Below, piece by piece: positions 32,797-43,908 of a stretch of DNA of 64,000 nt. The translations under genes and the position numbers were made by a program. The DNA is from Cellulomonas marina (lineage in GTDB: Bacteria; Actinomycetota; Actinomycetes; Actinomycetales; Cellulomonadaceae). The stretch's first letter is position 1. Every line of letters starts with the position of its first letter. Where the stretch lies: assembly GCF_900111925.1 (NCBI RefSeq), contig NZ_FOKA01000001.1:124001-188000 (forward strand), read 5' to 3'. The notes below the pieces were generated by a model. That model did no database searches, was not told the DNA's origin, and saw only the letters and a list, made by a program, of their open reading frames with translations.

Positions 32797-33956
32797 GTGA
32801 TCGACCTCGAGAGCCCCTCCGCGGTCTTCGCCGCCGCGGGCGCGGCGACGCTGGCCGCCGCCGTGCTGCCACGTGCGCTGCGCGGGCGGCCGTTGTCCAT
32901 GCCCACGGTGATCGTCGCGGCGGGGGCCCTGGTGTTCGCCCTCCTCCCCGGGCTGCCGGACCCCGACCCCCTGGCGCACCCGCAGGTCGCCCTCCACCTC
33001 ACGGGGGTGTGCGTGATCGTCTCGCTCATGGGCGCGGGGCTCGCGATCAACCGGCGGCCCACCCTGCGCGGCTGGGGCTCGACGTGGCGGCTCCTCGGCG
33101 TGACCATGCCGCTGACGATGCTCGCCGTCGGGCTGCTGGGTGGGACCCTGCTGGGGCTCGGTGCCGCCGCCGCCGTGCTCCTGGCGGCCGCGCTCGCGCC
33201 GACCGACCCCGTGCTCGCCACCGAGGTGCAGGTGAGCGAACCGGTCGACGAACCGGGTGTGGTCGACGACGAGGCCCGCTTCGCGCTGACCTCCGAGGCC
33301 GGCCTCAACGACGGCCTCGCCTTCCCGTTCACGTACGCCGCGATCGCCGTCAGCCTCGCGGGCGTCGCGCCCGGCGGCTGGCTGGCGGACTGGGTGCTGG
33401 TCGACGTGCTGTGGCGCCTGTCCGCCGAGGTCGTCGGCGGTCTCGTCGTCGGCTGGCTGCTCGGCCGGCTGTTCTTCTCCTCGTTCGGCGAGCGGACGCA
33501 GCTGACCGAGCACGCTCAGGGGTTCGTGGCGCTCGCCGCCACCTTCCTCACCTACGGGCTCGTCGAGCTGGTGGAGGGGTACGGGTTCGTGGCGGTCTTC
33601 GTCGCGGCGGTGACCCTGCGGGCGGCGGAGCGCGGGCACGAGTACCACCGGGTGCTGCACACCTTCGTCGAGCAGGTCGAGCGGCTGCTCACCGTCGCGG
33701 TCCTGCTGCTGCTCGGCGGAGCGCTGGCCCGCGGGGTCCTCGCCGGCATCACGTGGCGGGAGCCGCTGTTCGCGGCGGTGGTCCTGCTCCTGGTGCGGCC
33801 CCTCGCCGGGCTCGCCGGGCTCGCCGGGCTCGCCCGGGGCCGGACCGGACACCGGGAGCGCGGGGTGGTGGCGTTCTTCGGCGTGCGAGGCGTGGGATCG
33901 CCCGGGCGAGGTCGGGGGTCGGCGGGCCGGAGGAGGTCGCGACGACGCCGGTGTGA
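32797..33956 (+). pseudogene. Cation:proton antiporter (NhaP-type CPA1), 3' end lost
   Basis: Residues 1-366 read as a CPA1/NhaP antiporter: APTDPVLATEVQV carries the ion-binding Asp, ALTSEAGLNDGLAFPFTYA follows, then helices up to VAFFGVRGVGS, a conserved near-C-terminal motif. Normally 60-80 residues of further helices follow; here the next bases read PGRGRGSAGRRRS. The frame then runs on to 34995 across the antisense of the next two genes, which cannot be genuine. The +1-shifted frame ends VGGPEEVATTPV-stop at 33956, which may be the old C-terminus. So an internal deletion near 33901, or a frameshift, has broken the gene. GTG start at 32797. Confidence 0.78.
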
Positions 33957-33981
33957 CCGCGCGTCCGGCGCTCGGGCGGCC

Positions 33982-34617
33982 TCAGGCGGCGACGGGCTCC
34001 ACGGGCCGCTCCCAGCCGCCGGTGCCGGTGGGGCGGAAGCCCATGCGCTCGAGGTACGTGGTGCCCGCGTGCGGGACGGCGTGCACCTCGAGCCGCCGGA
34101 GCCCGCGCTCGACGAACAGCCCCGACCGCCGGTACACGAACTCGCCCGGGGTGAAGTCGCGGAAGCGCGGCGTCACGTAGTCGACCTCGATGAGGCCGGT
34201 GCCGCCCCCGACGTCGCGGACCAGCACGACGCCGACGGTCTCGTCGCCGCGCACGACGAGGTGGGCCGAGCGCCCCGGGGCCGGGGCGAGGTCCACGCCG
34301 GGGTGGAACCGGCGCACGTCGTCGCCGTGCACGCGCAGGAGGTGGCCGAGCCAGGCGTCGTCGGCGTCCACGTCGAGGACCTCGTACGCGGCGGCGTCGT
34401 GCCGCTCCCGCTGCAGCCGCACGAGCCAGTAGACGTCGATGAGCGCGATCGCCCCGTTCATCGCGACGACGGGCCAGACGCCGATCGCCGCGTTGTACGC
34501 CGTGGCCAGGACCGCGCCCACGAGGTTCATCACGCGGAACCGCCACACGCCCGCGACCGTCAGGGACGCCACGACGAGGACGGTCCCCAGCCAGCCGATG
34601 ACCTCGAGCACCGGCAC
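33982..34617 (-). CDS. Membrane protein with YgjV-like N-terminus and GNAT-like C-terminal domain
   Basis: A 211-residue protein. Three hydrophobic segments (about residues 3-80, VLEVIGWLGTVLVVASL, FRVMNLVGAVLATAY, VVAMNGAIALIDVYW) match the small YgjV/CBU-type membrane domain. Residues about 85-205 look like an acetyltransferase fold ending in HAGTTYLERMGFRPTG, a typical GNAT C-terminal strand-turn. The function is unknown. GTG at 34617 is chosen with no ribosome site; TACCCT ends just before it, so a leaderless transcript is possible. It lies tail-to-tail with the broken antiporter. Confidence 0.7.
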   Translation of the reverse strand: MPVLEVIGWLGTVLVVASLTVAGVWRFRVMNLVGAVLATAYNAAIGVWPVVAMNGAIALIDVYWLVRLQRERHDAAAYEVLDVDADDAWLGHLLRVHGDDVRRFHPGVDLAPAPGRSAHLVVRGDETVGVVLVRDVGGGTGLIEVDYVTPRFRDFTPGEFVYRRSGLFVERGLRRLEVHAVPHAGTTYLERMGFRPTGTGGWERPVEPVAA

Positions 34618-34639
34618 AGGGTAGCGGCGGGTCCCGGCG

Positions 34640-35674
34640 TCAGGCGCCGTGCGGGACGACCCGGTTCCGCCCGGCGTGCTTGGCGCGGTACAGGGCCGCA
34701 TCGGCGTCGGCGAGCAGCCGGGTCGCCTCGGCCGGCGTGCGGGCCGTCGCCGTGCCGATGCTCGCGGTCACCCCCGTGGGCGCCAGGGCGTCCGCCAGGG
34801 CGGCGGCCAGCGCCTCCGCGGTCCGGGCGGTGGCGCCTGCGTCCGCACCGGGCAGGACGAGCCCGAACTCGTCACCGCCGAGCCGCCCGGCCACGCGTCC
34901 CGACGGCCCGCCGTCGTCGGCGGCGACCCGCCCGAGCGTGCGCCCGACGGTCATCAGCACGGCGTCGCCGGCGGCGTGGCCGTGACCGTCGTTGACCGCC
35001 TTGAAGTGGTCGAGGTCCAGCAGGACGACCCCCAGCGGACGGTCCGGGTCGGTGCGTCCCTGCTCGACGGCGAGCCGCTCGTGGAACGTGCGGCGGTTCG
35101 CGCAGCCCGTCAGGTCGTCGCGCTGCGCCTGGTCGGCCACGCGGCGCAGGTAGGCGTAGCGGTTGCGCGAGGCCCACACCGCCACCCCGACCGCCCCCGC
35201 CGCGGCCAGGAGGTGCTCCAGCCCGTGCAGCCGTCCGGCGGGGGACGCGCCGATGAGCAGCGCGGCGTGCACCGCCAGCACGGGCGCCCCGGCCAGCGCG
35301 GTCCAGACGGGCGGGTACGCCGAGACGGCGTGCGTGAGCAGCACGTACCAGAACAGCACGAGCGGGCTGGCCAGCCCCCCGTCCCGCCACACCAGCCAGC
35401 CGACGAGCAGCATCCCGGCCACCTCCCAGGACACGAAGAAGGCCCAGCCGCGGGGGTGCTGCACGAGCCGGTCGACGGGCACGAGCAGCACCAGGCACGT
35501 GGCGGCGGGGACGACCACCAGCACCGCGAGCTGGGCGGCGTCGACCGTCTCGGGCCGGGCGAGCGAGCGCAGGCCGACGCCGGCGGCGACGAGGAACGTC
35601 AGGGCCACGCCCATCCGGGTGTGGCGTCGCCAGAACGTCGTCCACCCCGGCCCCCAGGCCGCCGCCATGCCCAT
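34640..35674 (-). CDS. GGDEF domain diguanylate cyclase with membrane sensor
   Basis: A 344-residue protein with five to six N-terminal transmembrane helices (residues about 18-170), then a GGDEF domain starting [12 protein letters not shown]. The active site LGGDEFG and the [13 protein letters not shown] motif are intact, so it should make c-di-GMP. The inhibitory I-site RxxD is not evident: the residues five before GGDEF read [12 protein letters not shown], with Arg but no clear Asp. ATG at 35674 has AGGA upstream. It is the only intact c-di-GMP synthase in the window; the second GGDEF gene at 45519 is frameshifted. Confidence 0.92.
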   Translation of the reverse strand: MGMAAAWGPGWTTFWRRHTRMGVALTFLVAAGVGLRSLARPETVDAAQLAVLVVVPAATCLVLLVPVDRLVQHPRGWAFFVSWEVAGMLLVGWLVWRDGGLASPLVLFWYVLLTHAVSAYPPVWTALAGAPVLAVHAALLIGASPAGRLHGLEHLLAAAGAVGVAVWASRNRYAYLRRVADQAQRDDLTGCANRRTFHERLAVEQGRTDPDRPLGVVLLDLDHFKAVNDGHGHAAGDAVLMTVGRTLGRVAADDGGPSGRVAGRLGGDEFGLVLPGADAGATARTAEALAAALADALAPTGVTASIGTATARTPAEATRLLADADAALYRAKHAGRNRVVPHGA

Positions 35675-35772
35675 GCCGGTCCTATCGGCGGACCCGGCCG
35701 CAGGTGCACGGGACCGCCCGACGTCACCCGCGTCCGGTCGCCCCCGTCCTCCGACCGGGTGACGCTGGGGGC

Positions 35773-37848
<2,076 letters not shown>

Positions 37849-37876
37849 CAGCCGTCGGGCGCCGCGGTGGCCGCGG

Positions 37877-38377
37877 TCACCAGCCCCAGGAGCCCGGCAC
37901 GCCCTTGAACGGCCCGACGACGTCCGCGGTGATCCACCCGCCGTAGAACCCTCCTGGCTGCGGCACGACGGTCTCGCCGTCGACGGTGCAGCGGTCGACC
38001 TGCCCGGCCATCACCGCCACCGCGCCCGCGATCACCTCGAAGCCGGGGCTGGTCTCGGGGTAGGACCAGGCGGCCCGCTCGGCGACGAGCCCGCCGCCGA
38101 CCACGTCGTGGTAGCGCGCGCGGCCCTTCCACTCGCACACGGACGAGCCGGGGGCGTCGCGCAGCGCGCCGGGCACGAACGCCCCGACGGGCAGGTAGTA
38201 CGTCGGCGGGTGGCCGGTCTCCAGCACGCGCCACGACCGGTCCGTGCGCGCGACGACGACGCCGCCGAGCTCGACCGTCAGCGGGCGGCGGCACTCCTCG
38301 ACGCGCGGCGGGCGGGGGTAGTCCCAGACGGACTCCTGGCCGGGGCGGACGGGGTCGGGCGTGACGGGTGCGGGCAC
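37877..38377 (-). CDS. DUF427 domain-containing protein
   Basis: A 166-residue DUF427 protein, beta-rich: ESVWDYPRPPRVEE, TYYLPVGAF, SVCEWKGRARYHDV and YGGWITADVVGPFKG are characteristic. Function unknown. GTG start at 38377. It converges on the YyaL gene (28 bases between) and is divergent from recQ. Confidence 0.9.
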   Translation of the reverse strand: MPAPVTPDPVRPGQESVWDYPRPPRVEECRRPLTVELGGVVVARTDRSWRVLETGHPPTYYLPVGAFVPGALRDAPGSSVCEWKGRARYHDVVGGGLVAERAAWSYPETSPGFEVIAGAVAVMAGQVDRCTVDGETVVPQPGGFYGGWITADVVGPFKGVPGSWGW

Positions 38378-38562
38378 GCGCGCACCGTAGCCCCTGCCCG
38401 ACCCGGGCCGCTGAGCGTGCGTCCGAGGCTGCCCGTGCGCCCCCGGGAGCGCCGTCGTAGCGTCGGTCGACCGCCCAGAGAACGGCGGAGCCCCCCACCG
38501 CCGTCCCGGGTGGTCCGGTCGTGCCGCCGGCCCCGCCGCCGTCGGGCACCGTCAGGAGAGCC

Positions 38563-40257
38563 ATGACCCCGCCGACCCCTGCGTCCGAGGTGACCGACGC
38601 CCCGGACGTCACGGACCACGCCGTCCCGCCGGCCGCCTCCCGCGGCGCGCGCCACGACGTGGCCTCCGCCGTCGCGCAGGTCCTCGGGCCGGACGCGCAC
38701 CTGCGGGACGCCCAGGAGGACGCCCTCGCGTCGATCGCGGACCGCGACACGCTCCTGGTCGCCCGGTCGGGCGCGGGCAAGACGGCGGTCTACGCGGTCG
38801 CGACCCTCGTCGCGGGACGGCTGACCGTCGTGGTGTCCCCGCTGGTGGCCCTGCAGCGCGACCAGGTCCGGGCGCTGGAGGAGGCGGGGCTGCGGGCGGC
38901 CTCGGTCAGCTCGGCGCTCACCCCGCGCCAGCAGAAGGACGCGCTGGCCGCGGCGGCGGCGGGCGAGCTGGACGTCGTGCTCCTGGCACCCGAGCAGCTC
39001 CAGAAGGAACGGGTCCTCGAGGTGCTCGAGGGCGCCGACGTGGGCCTCGTCGTCGTCGACGAGGCGCACTGCCTGTCGGAGTGGGGGCACGACTTCCGGC
39101 CGGACTACCTGCTGCTCGCGCCGGCGGTGCAGCGCATGGGGTCGCCGCGGGTGCTGGCGCTGACGGCGACCGCGTCGCCGCGCGTGCGCGAGGAGATCAG
39201 CGAGCGCCTGGGCATGTCCGACCCGTACGTGCTCGTGCACGACGCGGACCGCCCCAACATCTGGCTCGGCGCCCGGCCGACCGCCGAGGCCGACGACCGC
39301 GACCGCGCCGTCGTGGAGGAGGTGCTGGCGTCGCAGGGTGCGGGCATCGTCTACGCCCGCACCCGCTCGCACGTCGAGGCGCTGGCGGAGGTGCTCGAGC
39401 GCGAGGGGCGGCCGGCGCTCGTCTACCACGCGGGGTTGTCCGCGAAGCGGCGCTCGGAGGTCCAGGACGCCTTCCTCGGCGGCGACGCGGACCTCGTCGT
39501 CGCGACGAGCGCATTCGGCATGGGGGTCGACCGGCTCGACGTCCGCTGGGTCGTGCACGCCGGGCCGCCGCCGTCGCTGGACGCCTACTACCAGGAGGTC
39601 GGCCGGGCGGGGCGCGACGAGGAGCCGGCCCGGGCGATCGTCGTGCACCGGCCCGACGACTACGGGCTCAACCACTACCTGCGCGGCGGGGCCGGGCCGA
39701 AGCCCGCGACGCTGCGCGCGGTGCTGAAGGCGCTGCCGGCCGCGGACGCGGAGCCGGTCGACCGGCCGGCGCTTGTGGAGGCGTCGGGTCTCACCGACCG
39801 CACGGCGGGGCGGGCGCTGACGGTGCTGCTCCAGGTCGACGCGGCGCGGGCGGAGGGCGCCGGCTACGTGCGCACGGACGAGCGCGGGGTCGAGGCGGTG
39901 CTGCGGGCGGTCGCCGAGCACCACGAGCGCGCCGCGGAGCTGGAGCGCTCGCGGGTCGAGCTCGTGCGCACCTACACCGATACGACGGACTGCCGCCGGC
40001 GCCTGCTGCTCGAGCTGCTGGGCGAGGAGCACCCGCACCCCTGCGGCCGCTGCGACTCCTGCGACCGGGGGACCTCGGTGGAGGTCACGGAGGACGCCCG
40101 GGTGCACCCGGGGCAGCAGGTGGAGCACGACGAGTTCGGCACGGGCTCGGTGACCGTCGTCGAGGAGGACCGCATGACGGTCCTGTTCGACGAGCACGGG
40201 TACGTCACGCTCGACACGCGCCTGGCCCTCGACTCGGGGGTCCTGCGGGTCGCCTGA
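38563..40257 (+). CDS. recQ: RecQ family ATP-dependent DNA helicase
   Basis: A 564-residue RecQ-type SF2 helicase. Walker A ARSGAGKTAV, DEAH (VVDEAHCLSEWGHDFRPDY), TATASPRVREE, and motif VI region QEVGRAGRDE are clear. The zinc-binding segment CRRR...CGRCDSC is intact. The C-terminus lacks an HRDC domain. It has a short beta-barrel-like stretch instead (VEHDEFGTGSVTVVEEDRMTVLFDEHGY), similar to the Tudor-like tail of UvrD-type helicases. Its role would be DNA unwinding in repair or recombination. ATG at 38563 with AGGAGAG upstream; a long IR follows downstream. Confidence 0.93.
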   Translation: MTPPTPASEVTDAPDVTDHAVPPAASRGARHDVASAVAQVLGPDAHLRDAQEDALASIADRDTLLVARSGAGKTAVYAVATLVAGRLTVVVSPLVALQRDQVRALEEAGLRAASVSSALTPRQQKDALAAAAAGELDVVLLAPEQLQKERVLEVLEGADVGLVVVDEAHCLSEWGHDFRPDYLLLAPAVQRMGSPRVLALTATASPRVREEISERLGMSDPYVLVHDADRPNIWLGARPTAEADDRDRAVVEEVLASQGAGIVYARTRSHVEALAEVLEREGRPALVYHAGLSAKRRSEVQDAFLGGDADLVVATSAFGMGVDRLDVRWVVHAGPPPSLDAYYQEVGRAGRDEEPARAIVVHRPDDYGLNHYLRGGAGPKPATLRAVLKALPAADAEPVDRPALVEASGLTDRTAGRALTVLLQVDAARAEGAGYVRTDERGVEAVLRAVAEHHERAAELERSRVELVRTYTDTTDCRRRLLLELLGEEHPHPCGRCDSCDRGTSVEVTEDARVHPGQQVEHDEFGTGSVTVVEEDRMTVLFDEHGYVTLDTRLALDSGVLRVA

Positions 40258-40305
40258 GCGCCCGCCCGGCGGCCGCCGCGCCGGCTCCGGCCGGGTCGGC
40301 CCGCG

Positions 40306-40410
40306 AGGTGGCGCGTCGGTGCGGCGTGGGTCGCGCTGCCCGGCGTGTCCGTGGCGACACGCCGGTCACCGGCGGGCGCCGGTGGCGTACACCGCACCGA
40401 CGCGCCACCT
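40306..40410. repeat. Nested inverted repeat: 19-bp perfect arms enclosing two hairpins
   Basis: AGGTGGCGCGTCGGTGCGG (40306-40324) is repeated inverted at 40392-40410 without mismatch. Inside lie two more hairpins: a 10-bp stem (40340-40349/40356-40365, loop CGTGGC) and a 7-bp stem (40367-40373/40378-40384, loop GGGC). Both strands could fold into a three-way junction. It lies between convergent recQ and the gene at 40526, so a bidirectional terminator is the plain explanation, but the outer arms and size are larger than usual. Confidence 0.8.
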
Positions 40411-40475
40411 GCCGGCGGGGGAGGGCGCGTGGCGTGCGCGGGAGAGGCGGGCGTCGTGTGCGGGTCCCGGCCGCT

Positions 40476-40532
40476 GGTCAGGACGGCCGCCGGTCAGGAC
40501 GGCCGCCGGTCAGGACGGCCGCCGGTCAGGAC
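40476..40532. repeat. 16-bp tandem direct repeat reaching into a gene's stop codon
   Basis: Three perfect copies of GGTCAGGACGGCCGCC (40476-40491, 40492-40507, 40508-40523) and a partial fourth (GGTCAGGAC). The fourth contains the minus-strand stop codon at 40526-40528. So the 3' end of the gene has been duplicated outward. Confidence 0.9.
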
Positions 40533-41011
40533 ACCCGCAGGCCCGTGATGTCCAGGGTCAGGTGGGCGACGCCGTCGCGGAGCTCCAGGGCGGTGAGACG
40601 GGCGCCCGGGGCGCGCTGGTCGATCGCGTGCTGGACCCGCACCGCGACGACGGGCTCCTCCTCGCCCCGCCGGACCTCGACGAGGTCGCCGAGCCCCCGC
40701 TGGCGCAGCACGCTCGTCGCGGTGCTGGTCAGCGAGTTGACGAGCACGTGCAGCGGGACGGCCCGTGCGCGCGACGTCACCGCGAAGGTCGCCGTGCCGT
40801 CGACGAGCCCGGTGTAGCGGACCACCACGTCGACCGGCCCCGCGAGCGCCGCCGCCCACCGCAGCGCCGACGACGCCTCCGGCATGCGGCTGAGGTCGAC
40901 GCGGACCGCGACGCCGTCCGCCGTGGGCGCGAGGTCGACGACGAACGGCGGCACCCGGCCGGATCCGCGCGCGACGGCGAGGGCCTCGGTGAGGGGGAGC
41001 GTGAGCTGCAC
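40526..41011 (-). CDS. Hypothetical protein (161 residues)
   Basis: I do not recognise this family. The 161-residue product has no signal peptide or membrane helix. It is rich in beta-strand-like alternation (DGVAVRVDLSRMP, PVDVVVRYTG, ATFAVTSRARAVPLHVLV) and a central Ser/Thr/Leu stretch, suggesting a small beta domain. GTG at 41011 is preceded by GGAGG with a 7-base spacer, which supports a real gene. It is divergent from the DinB-like gene at 41112. Confidence 0.6.
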   Translation of the reverse strand: MQLTLPLTEALAVARGSGRVPPFVVDLAPTADGVAVRVDLSRMPEASSALRWAAALAGPVDVVVRYTGLVDGTATFAVTSRARAVPLHVLVNSLTSTATSVLRQRGLGDLVEVRRGEEEPVVAVRVQHAIDQRAPGARLTALELRDGVAHLTLDITGLRVS

Positions 41012-41111
41012 GGGGGACCTCCGGGGTCGGCGCGACGGGCAGCACCACCGTAGGCGTCGCCGCGTACCCCGGGGCCGCGTACGGGCCGGCGCCGGCCGGT
41101 ACGGTGCCGAC

Positions 41112-41792
41112 GTGAGGACCTCGCCGACGCCGCAGCCCGACGGCGGCACGGCTGCGCCGGCCGTGTCGACGGACCCTCCGGTGGGCGGGTTCGCCGCCGA
41201 GAAGGAGGCGTTCGCGCAGGCGGCGGCCTGGTTCGTCGCGGTGGTCGGGCGCGTCGGCGGCCGCTGGGAGTCGCCCGGGCTGGGGGAGTGGGACGTGCGC
41301 GCCCTCGTCGGGCACACGAGCCGCTCGCTGCTGACGGTCGAGGCCTACCTGGCCGCCCCCGCGCCGGCCGTCGAGGTGGACTCCGCGGCCGAGTACCTCG
41401 TGGCGACGAGCGCGATCGCCGCCGGGCCGGCCGTGAGCGAGCGCGGGCGCGCGGCGGGGGCGGCCCTGGGTGCGGGTCCGGCCGCGGAGGTGGCGGCGGT
41501 CGCGGCGCGGGTGGTGCCGCTGGTCGCGGCCTGCGACGGGTCGGAGCTGCTCACGACGATCGCCGGCGGGATGCGGCTGGCCGACTACCTGCCGACCCGG
41601 ACGTTCGAGCTCGTCGTCCACACGGCCGACCTCGCGGCGGCGCTCGGGGTGGGCGCGGACGTGCCGCCGCTGCCCGCGGCGCACGCGCTGGCCCTCGTCG
41701 GGCAGGTGGCCGCCGCGACGGGGCGCGCCGCACCCCTGCTGCTCGCTGCGACGGGCCGTCGGCCGCTGCCCGCCGGGTACACGGTCCTGTGA
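41112..41792 (+). CDS. Maleylpyruvate isomerase N-terminal/DinB-like fold protein
   Basis: A 226-residue protein of the mycothiol-dependent maleylpyruvate isomerase N-terminal type. AEKEAFAQAAAWFVAVV and the metal ligand region WDVRALVGHTSRS are visible, with further His in ELVVHTADLAAALG. The fold is the four-helix DinB bundle with three His metal ligands. Some family members use mycothiol. Overlaps the UbiA-type gene by GTGA, so they are probably co-translated. GTG start at 41112. Confidence 0.78.
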   Translation: MRTSPTPQPDGGTAAPAVSTDPPVGGFAAEKEAFAQAAAWFVAVVGRVGGRWESPGLGEWDVRALVGHTSRSLLTVEAYLAAPAPAVEVDSAAEYLVATSAIAAGPAVSERGRAAGAALGAGPAAEVAAVAARVVPLVAACDGSELLTTIAGGMRLADYLPTRTFELVVHTADLAAALGVGADVPPLPAAHALALVGQVAAATGRAAPLLLAATGRRPLPAGYTVL

Positions 41793-42673
41793 GCGGCGTG
41801 CCGTCCGCGGGCCCCGCGCCGGTCCGTCCGTCGGCCGGGCGGCGTGCGCTCGCGCTCGTGCGGGCCGCGCACGCGCCGCCCGCGGCGGCGGTGACGCTGT
41901 TCGCCGGGGCCTACGCGGCGGGGGCGGCGGGCACGGGGGCGGCGCGCGCGGCGCTCGTCACGCTCGCCGTGCTGGCCGGGCAGCTCTCGGTCGGGTGGTC
42001 CAACGACTGGCTCGACGCCGGCCGGGACCGCGCGGTGGGGCGCCGGGACAAGCCCGTCGTCACGGGGGCCGTCACGCCGGGTGCCCTCCGGACGGCGGCG
42101 CTCGTCGCGCTCGTCGCGTGCGTGCCGCTGTCGCTGGCGCTCGGAGCGCGGGCCGCGCTCGCGCACGCCGTGTTCGTCGCCGCGGGATGGGTCTACAACC
42201 GGCCCCTCAAGGCCACCGTCGGGTCCTGGCTGCCGTACGCCGTCGCGTTCGGGATCCTGCCGTCGGTCGCGACGCTCGCGGTGCCGGGTCCGCCCGCCGG
42301 GCCGGGAGGCGCCTGGGCGCCCGTGTGGGCGACGGCCGGCGGCGCGCTGCTGGGCGTCGGGGCGCACCTGGCCAACGTCCTGCCCGACCTCGAGGACGAC
42401 GCGGCGACCGGCGTGCGGGGGCTGCCGCACCGGCTGGGGCGGCGGGTCACGGCGGTGGGGGCGGCGCTCGTGCTGCTCGTCGCGGTGCTCGTCGTCGTCC
42501 TCGGGCCGCCCGGGAGCCCCGGGACGGCGGGGACGGCGGCGCTGGTCGGGGCGGCGGCGCTCGCCGGGTCCGCCGCCGTCGTCGCCCTGCGGCGGCCGTC
42601 CAGCCGGTTCCCCTTCAGCGCCGCCATGGCGGTGGCGACGCTCGTCGTCGTGCTGCTCGTCGCGACGGGCTGA
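41789..42673 (+). CDS. UbiA family prenyltransferase
   Basis: A 294-residue membrane protein with about eight helices. The two Asp-rich motifs of UbiA prenyltransferases are seen: NDWLDAGRDR (NDxxD-type) and PDLEDD. Such enzymes transfer polyprenyl diphosphate to aromatic acceptors. The position next to a type III PKS suggests its acceptor could be a polyketide-derived phenol or quinone. Starts with GTG at 41789, overlapping the stop of the DinB-like gene. The PKS gene starts 68 bases after its end. Confidence 0.88.
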   Translation: MSGVPSAGPAPVRPSAGRRALALVRAAHAPPAAAVTLFAGAYAAGAAGTGAARAALVTLAVLAGQLSVGWSNDWLDAGRDRAVGRRDKPVVTGAVTPGALRTAALVALVACVPLSLALGARAALAHAVFVAAGWVYNRPLKATVGSWLPYAVAFGILPSVATLAVPGPPAGPGGAWAPVWATAGGALLGVGAHLANVLPDLEDDAATGVRGLPHRLGRRVTAVGAALVLLVAVLVVVLGPPGSPGTAGTAALVGAAALAGSAAVVALRRPSSRFPFSAAMAVATLVVVLLVATG

Positions 42674-42741
42674 GGGCCCGACGAGGCGTTCGCACCGACG
42701 GGGGGTCGCGTCGGGCGCGGCCGCGTGTGACGATCCCGATC

Positions 42742-43908
42742 ATGTCACGGATCGTCGCGGTCGCACCGGTGCTGCCGCCGCACGCCTACCCGCAGGCGGA
42801 GATCACCGCCGAGATCGGCGGGCTCGTGACCACGGACCCGCGCCGGCTCGCGCTCCTGCGGCGCGTGCAGGCCTCGAGCGGCATCGACACCCGGCACCTG
42901 GTGCTGCCGCTGGAGAAGTACGCGGGGCTGTCGTCCTTCGGCGAGACGAACGACCTGTTCCTGCGCGAGGGCCTCGAGCTCGGCGCGCGGGCGGTCGAGG
43001 AGGCGCTGGACGCCGTCGGGCTGCGTCCGCGGGACGTCGACCACCTGTTCTTCACGACGGTCACCGGGGTGTCGGCGCCGTCGCTGGACGCGCTGCTCGT
43101 CGGGCGCCTGGGGCTGCGGCCGGACGTGCGGCGCGTGCCGAGCTTCGGGCTCGGGTGCGCCGGGGGGGCCGCGGGGCTCGCGCGCGTGCACGACCACCTC
43201 GTCGGGCACCCCGACGAGGTGGCGGTGCTGCTGTCGGTGGAGCTGTGCTCCCTCACGCTGCAGCAGGACGACGACTCCACGGCCAACCTCGTGGCGAGCG
43301 GGCTGTTCGGCGACGGGGCCGCCGCCGCGGTGCTCGTCGGCGACGCCCGGGCGGCGGCGCTGGGGCTCGACGGGCCCGCCGTCGTCGGGGCGCACAGCGT
43401 GCTGTACCCGGGGACCGAGGGCGACCTGGGGTGGCACGTGGGCGGGTCGGGGTTCCGGATCGTCCTGTCCGGGGAGATGGCGGAGACCGTCGCCGCGCAC
43501 GCCGACGACGACGTCGCCGCCCTGCTCGCGCCGCTGGGCGTCACGGCCGCCGACGTGGCGCGCTGGGTGGTGCACCCGGGCGGGCCGCGCATCCTCGACG
43601 CCGTGCGGGACTCCGTGGGGCTCGACGAGGCGGAGGTCGCCACGAGCCGGGCGACGCTCGCGGCCGTCGGCAACCTCTCGTCGGCCGCCGTGCTGCACGT
43701 GCTGGCGCGCACGCTGGCGGGCCCGCCACCGCCGGCCGGGGCGCTCGGCGCGCTCGTCGCGTACGGTCCGGGCGTGAGCGCGGAGCTCCTGGCGCTGCGG
43801 TGGCCCGGGGGCGACGAGGACCGGTCGGGCCCGCACGACGCCCGGAACGACGGCCCGCACGACGGCCCGCACGACGACTCGCACGACGGAAGGACGGTCG
43901 CCGCGTGA
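42742..43908 (+). CDS. Type III polyketide synthase
   Basis: A 388-residue chalcone-synthase-like enzyme. Catalytic triad is Cys139 (GLGCAGG), His278 (VVHPGG) and Asn311 (GNLSSA). The genes ahead and behind make alkylresorcinol/alkylpyrone-type lipid polyketide synthesis most likely. A C-terminal tail of about 25 residues is rich in GPHD repeats. ATG at 42742; the methyltransferase gene overlaps its stop by GTGA. In Streptomyces griseus, SrsA is the corresponding enzyme. Product not provable from sequence. Confidence 0.93.
   Translation: MSRIVAVAPVLPPHAYPQAEITAEIGGLVTTDPRRLALLRRVQASSGIDTRHLVLPLEKYAGLSSFGETNDLFLREGLELGARAVEEALDAVGLRPRDVDHLFFTTVTGVSAPSLDALLVGRLGLRPDVRRVPSFGLGCAGGAAGLARVHDHLVGHPDEVAVLLSVELCSLTLQQDDDSTANLVASGLFGDGAAAAVLVGDARAAALGLDGPAVVGAHSVLYPGTEGDLGWHVGGSGFRIVLSGEMAETVAAHADDDVAALLAPLGVTAADVARWVVHPGGPRILDAVRDSVGLDEAEVATSRATLAAVGNLSSAAVLHVLARTLAGPPPPAGALGALVAYGPGVSAELLALRWPGGDEDRSGPHDARNDGPHDGPHDDSHDGRTVAA

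Noticed and set aside
31147..34995. A 1282-codon plus-strand frame across four genes
   Set aside because: Only its middle (32797-33901) reads as an antiporter; the rest is antisense to the genes at 33982 and 34640 or out of frame with the AGCS gene.
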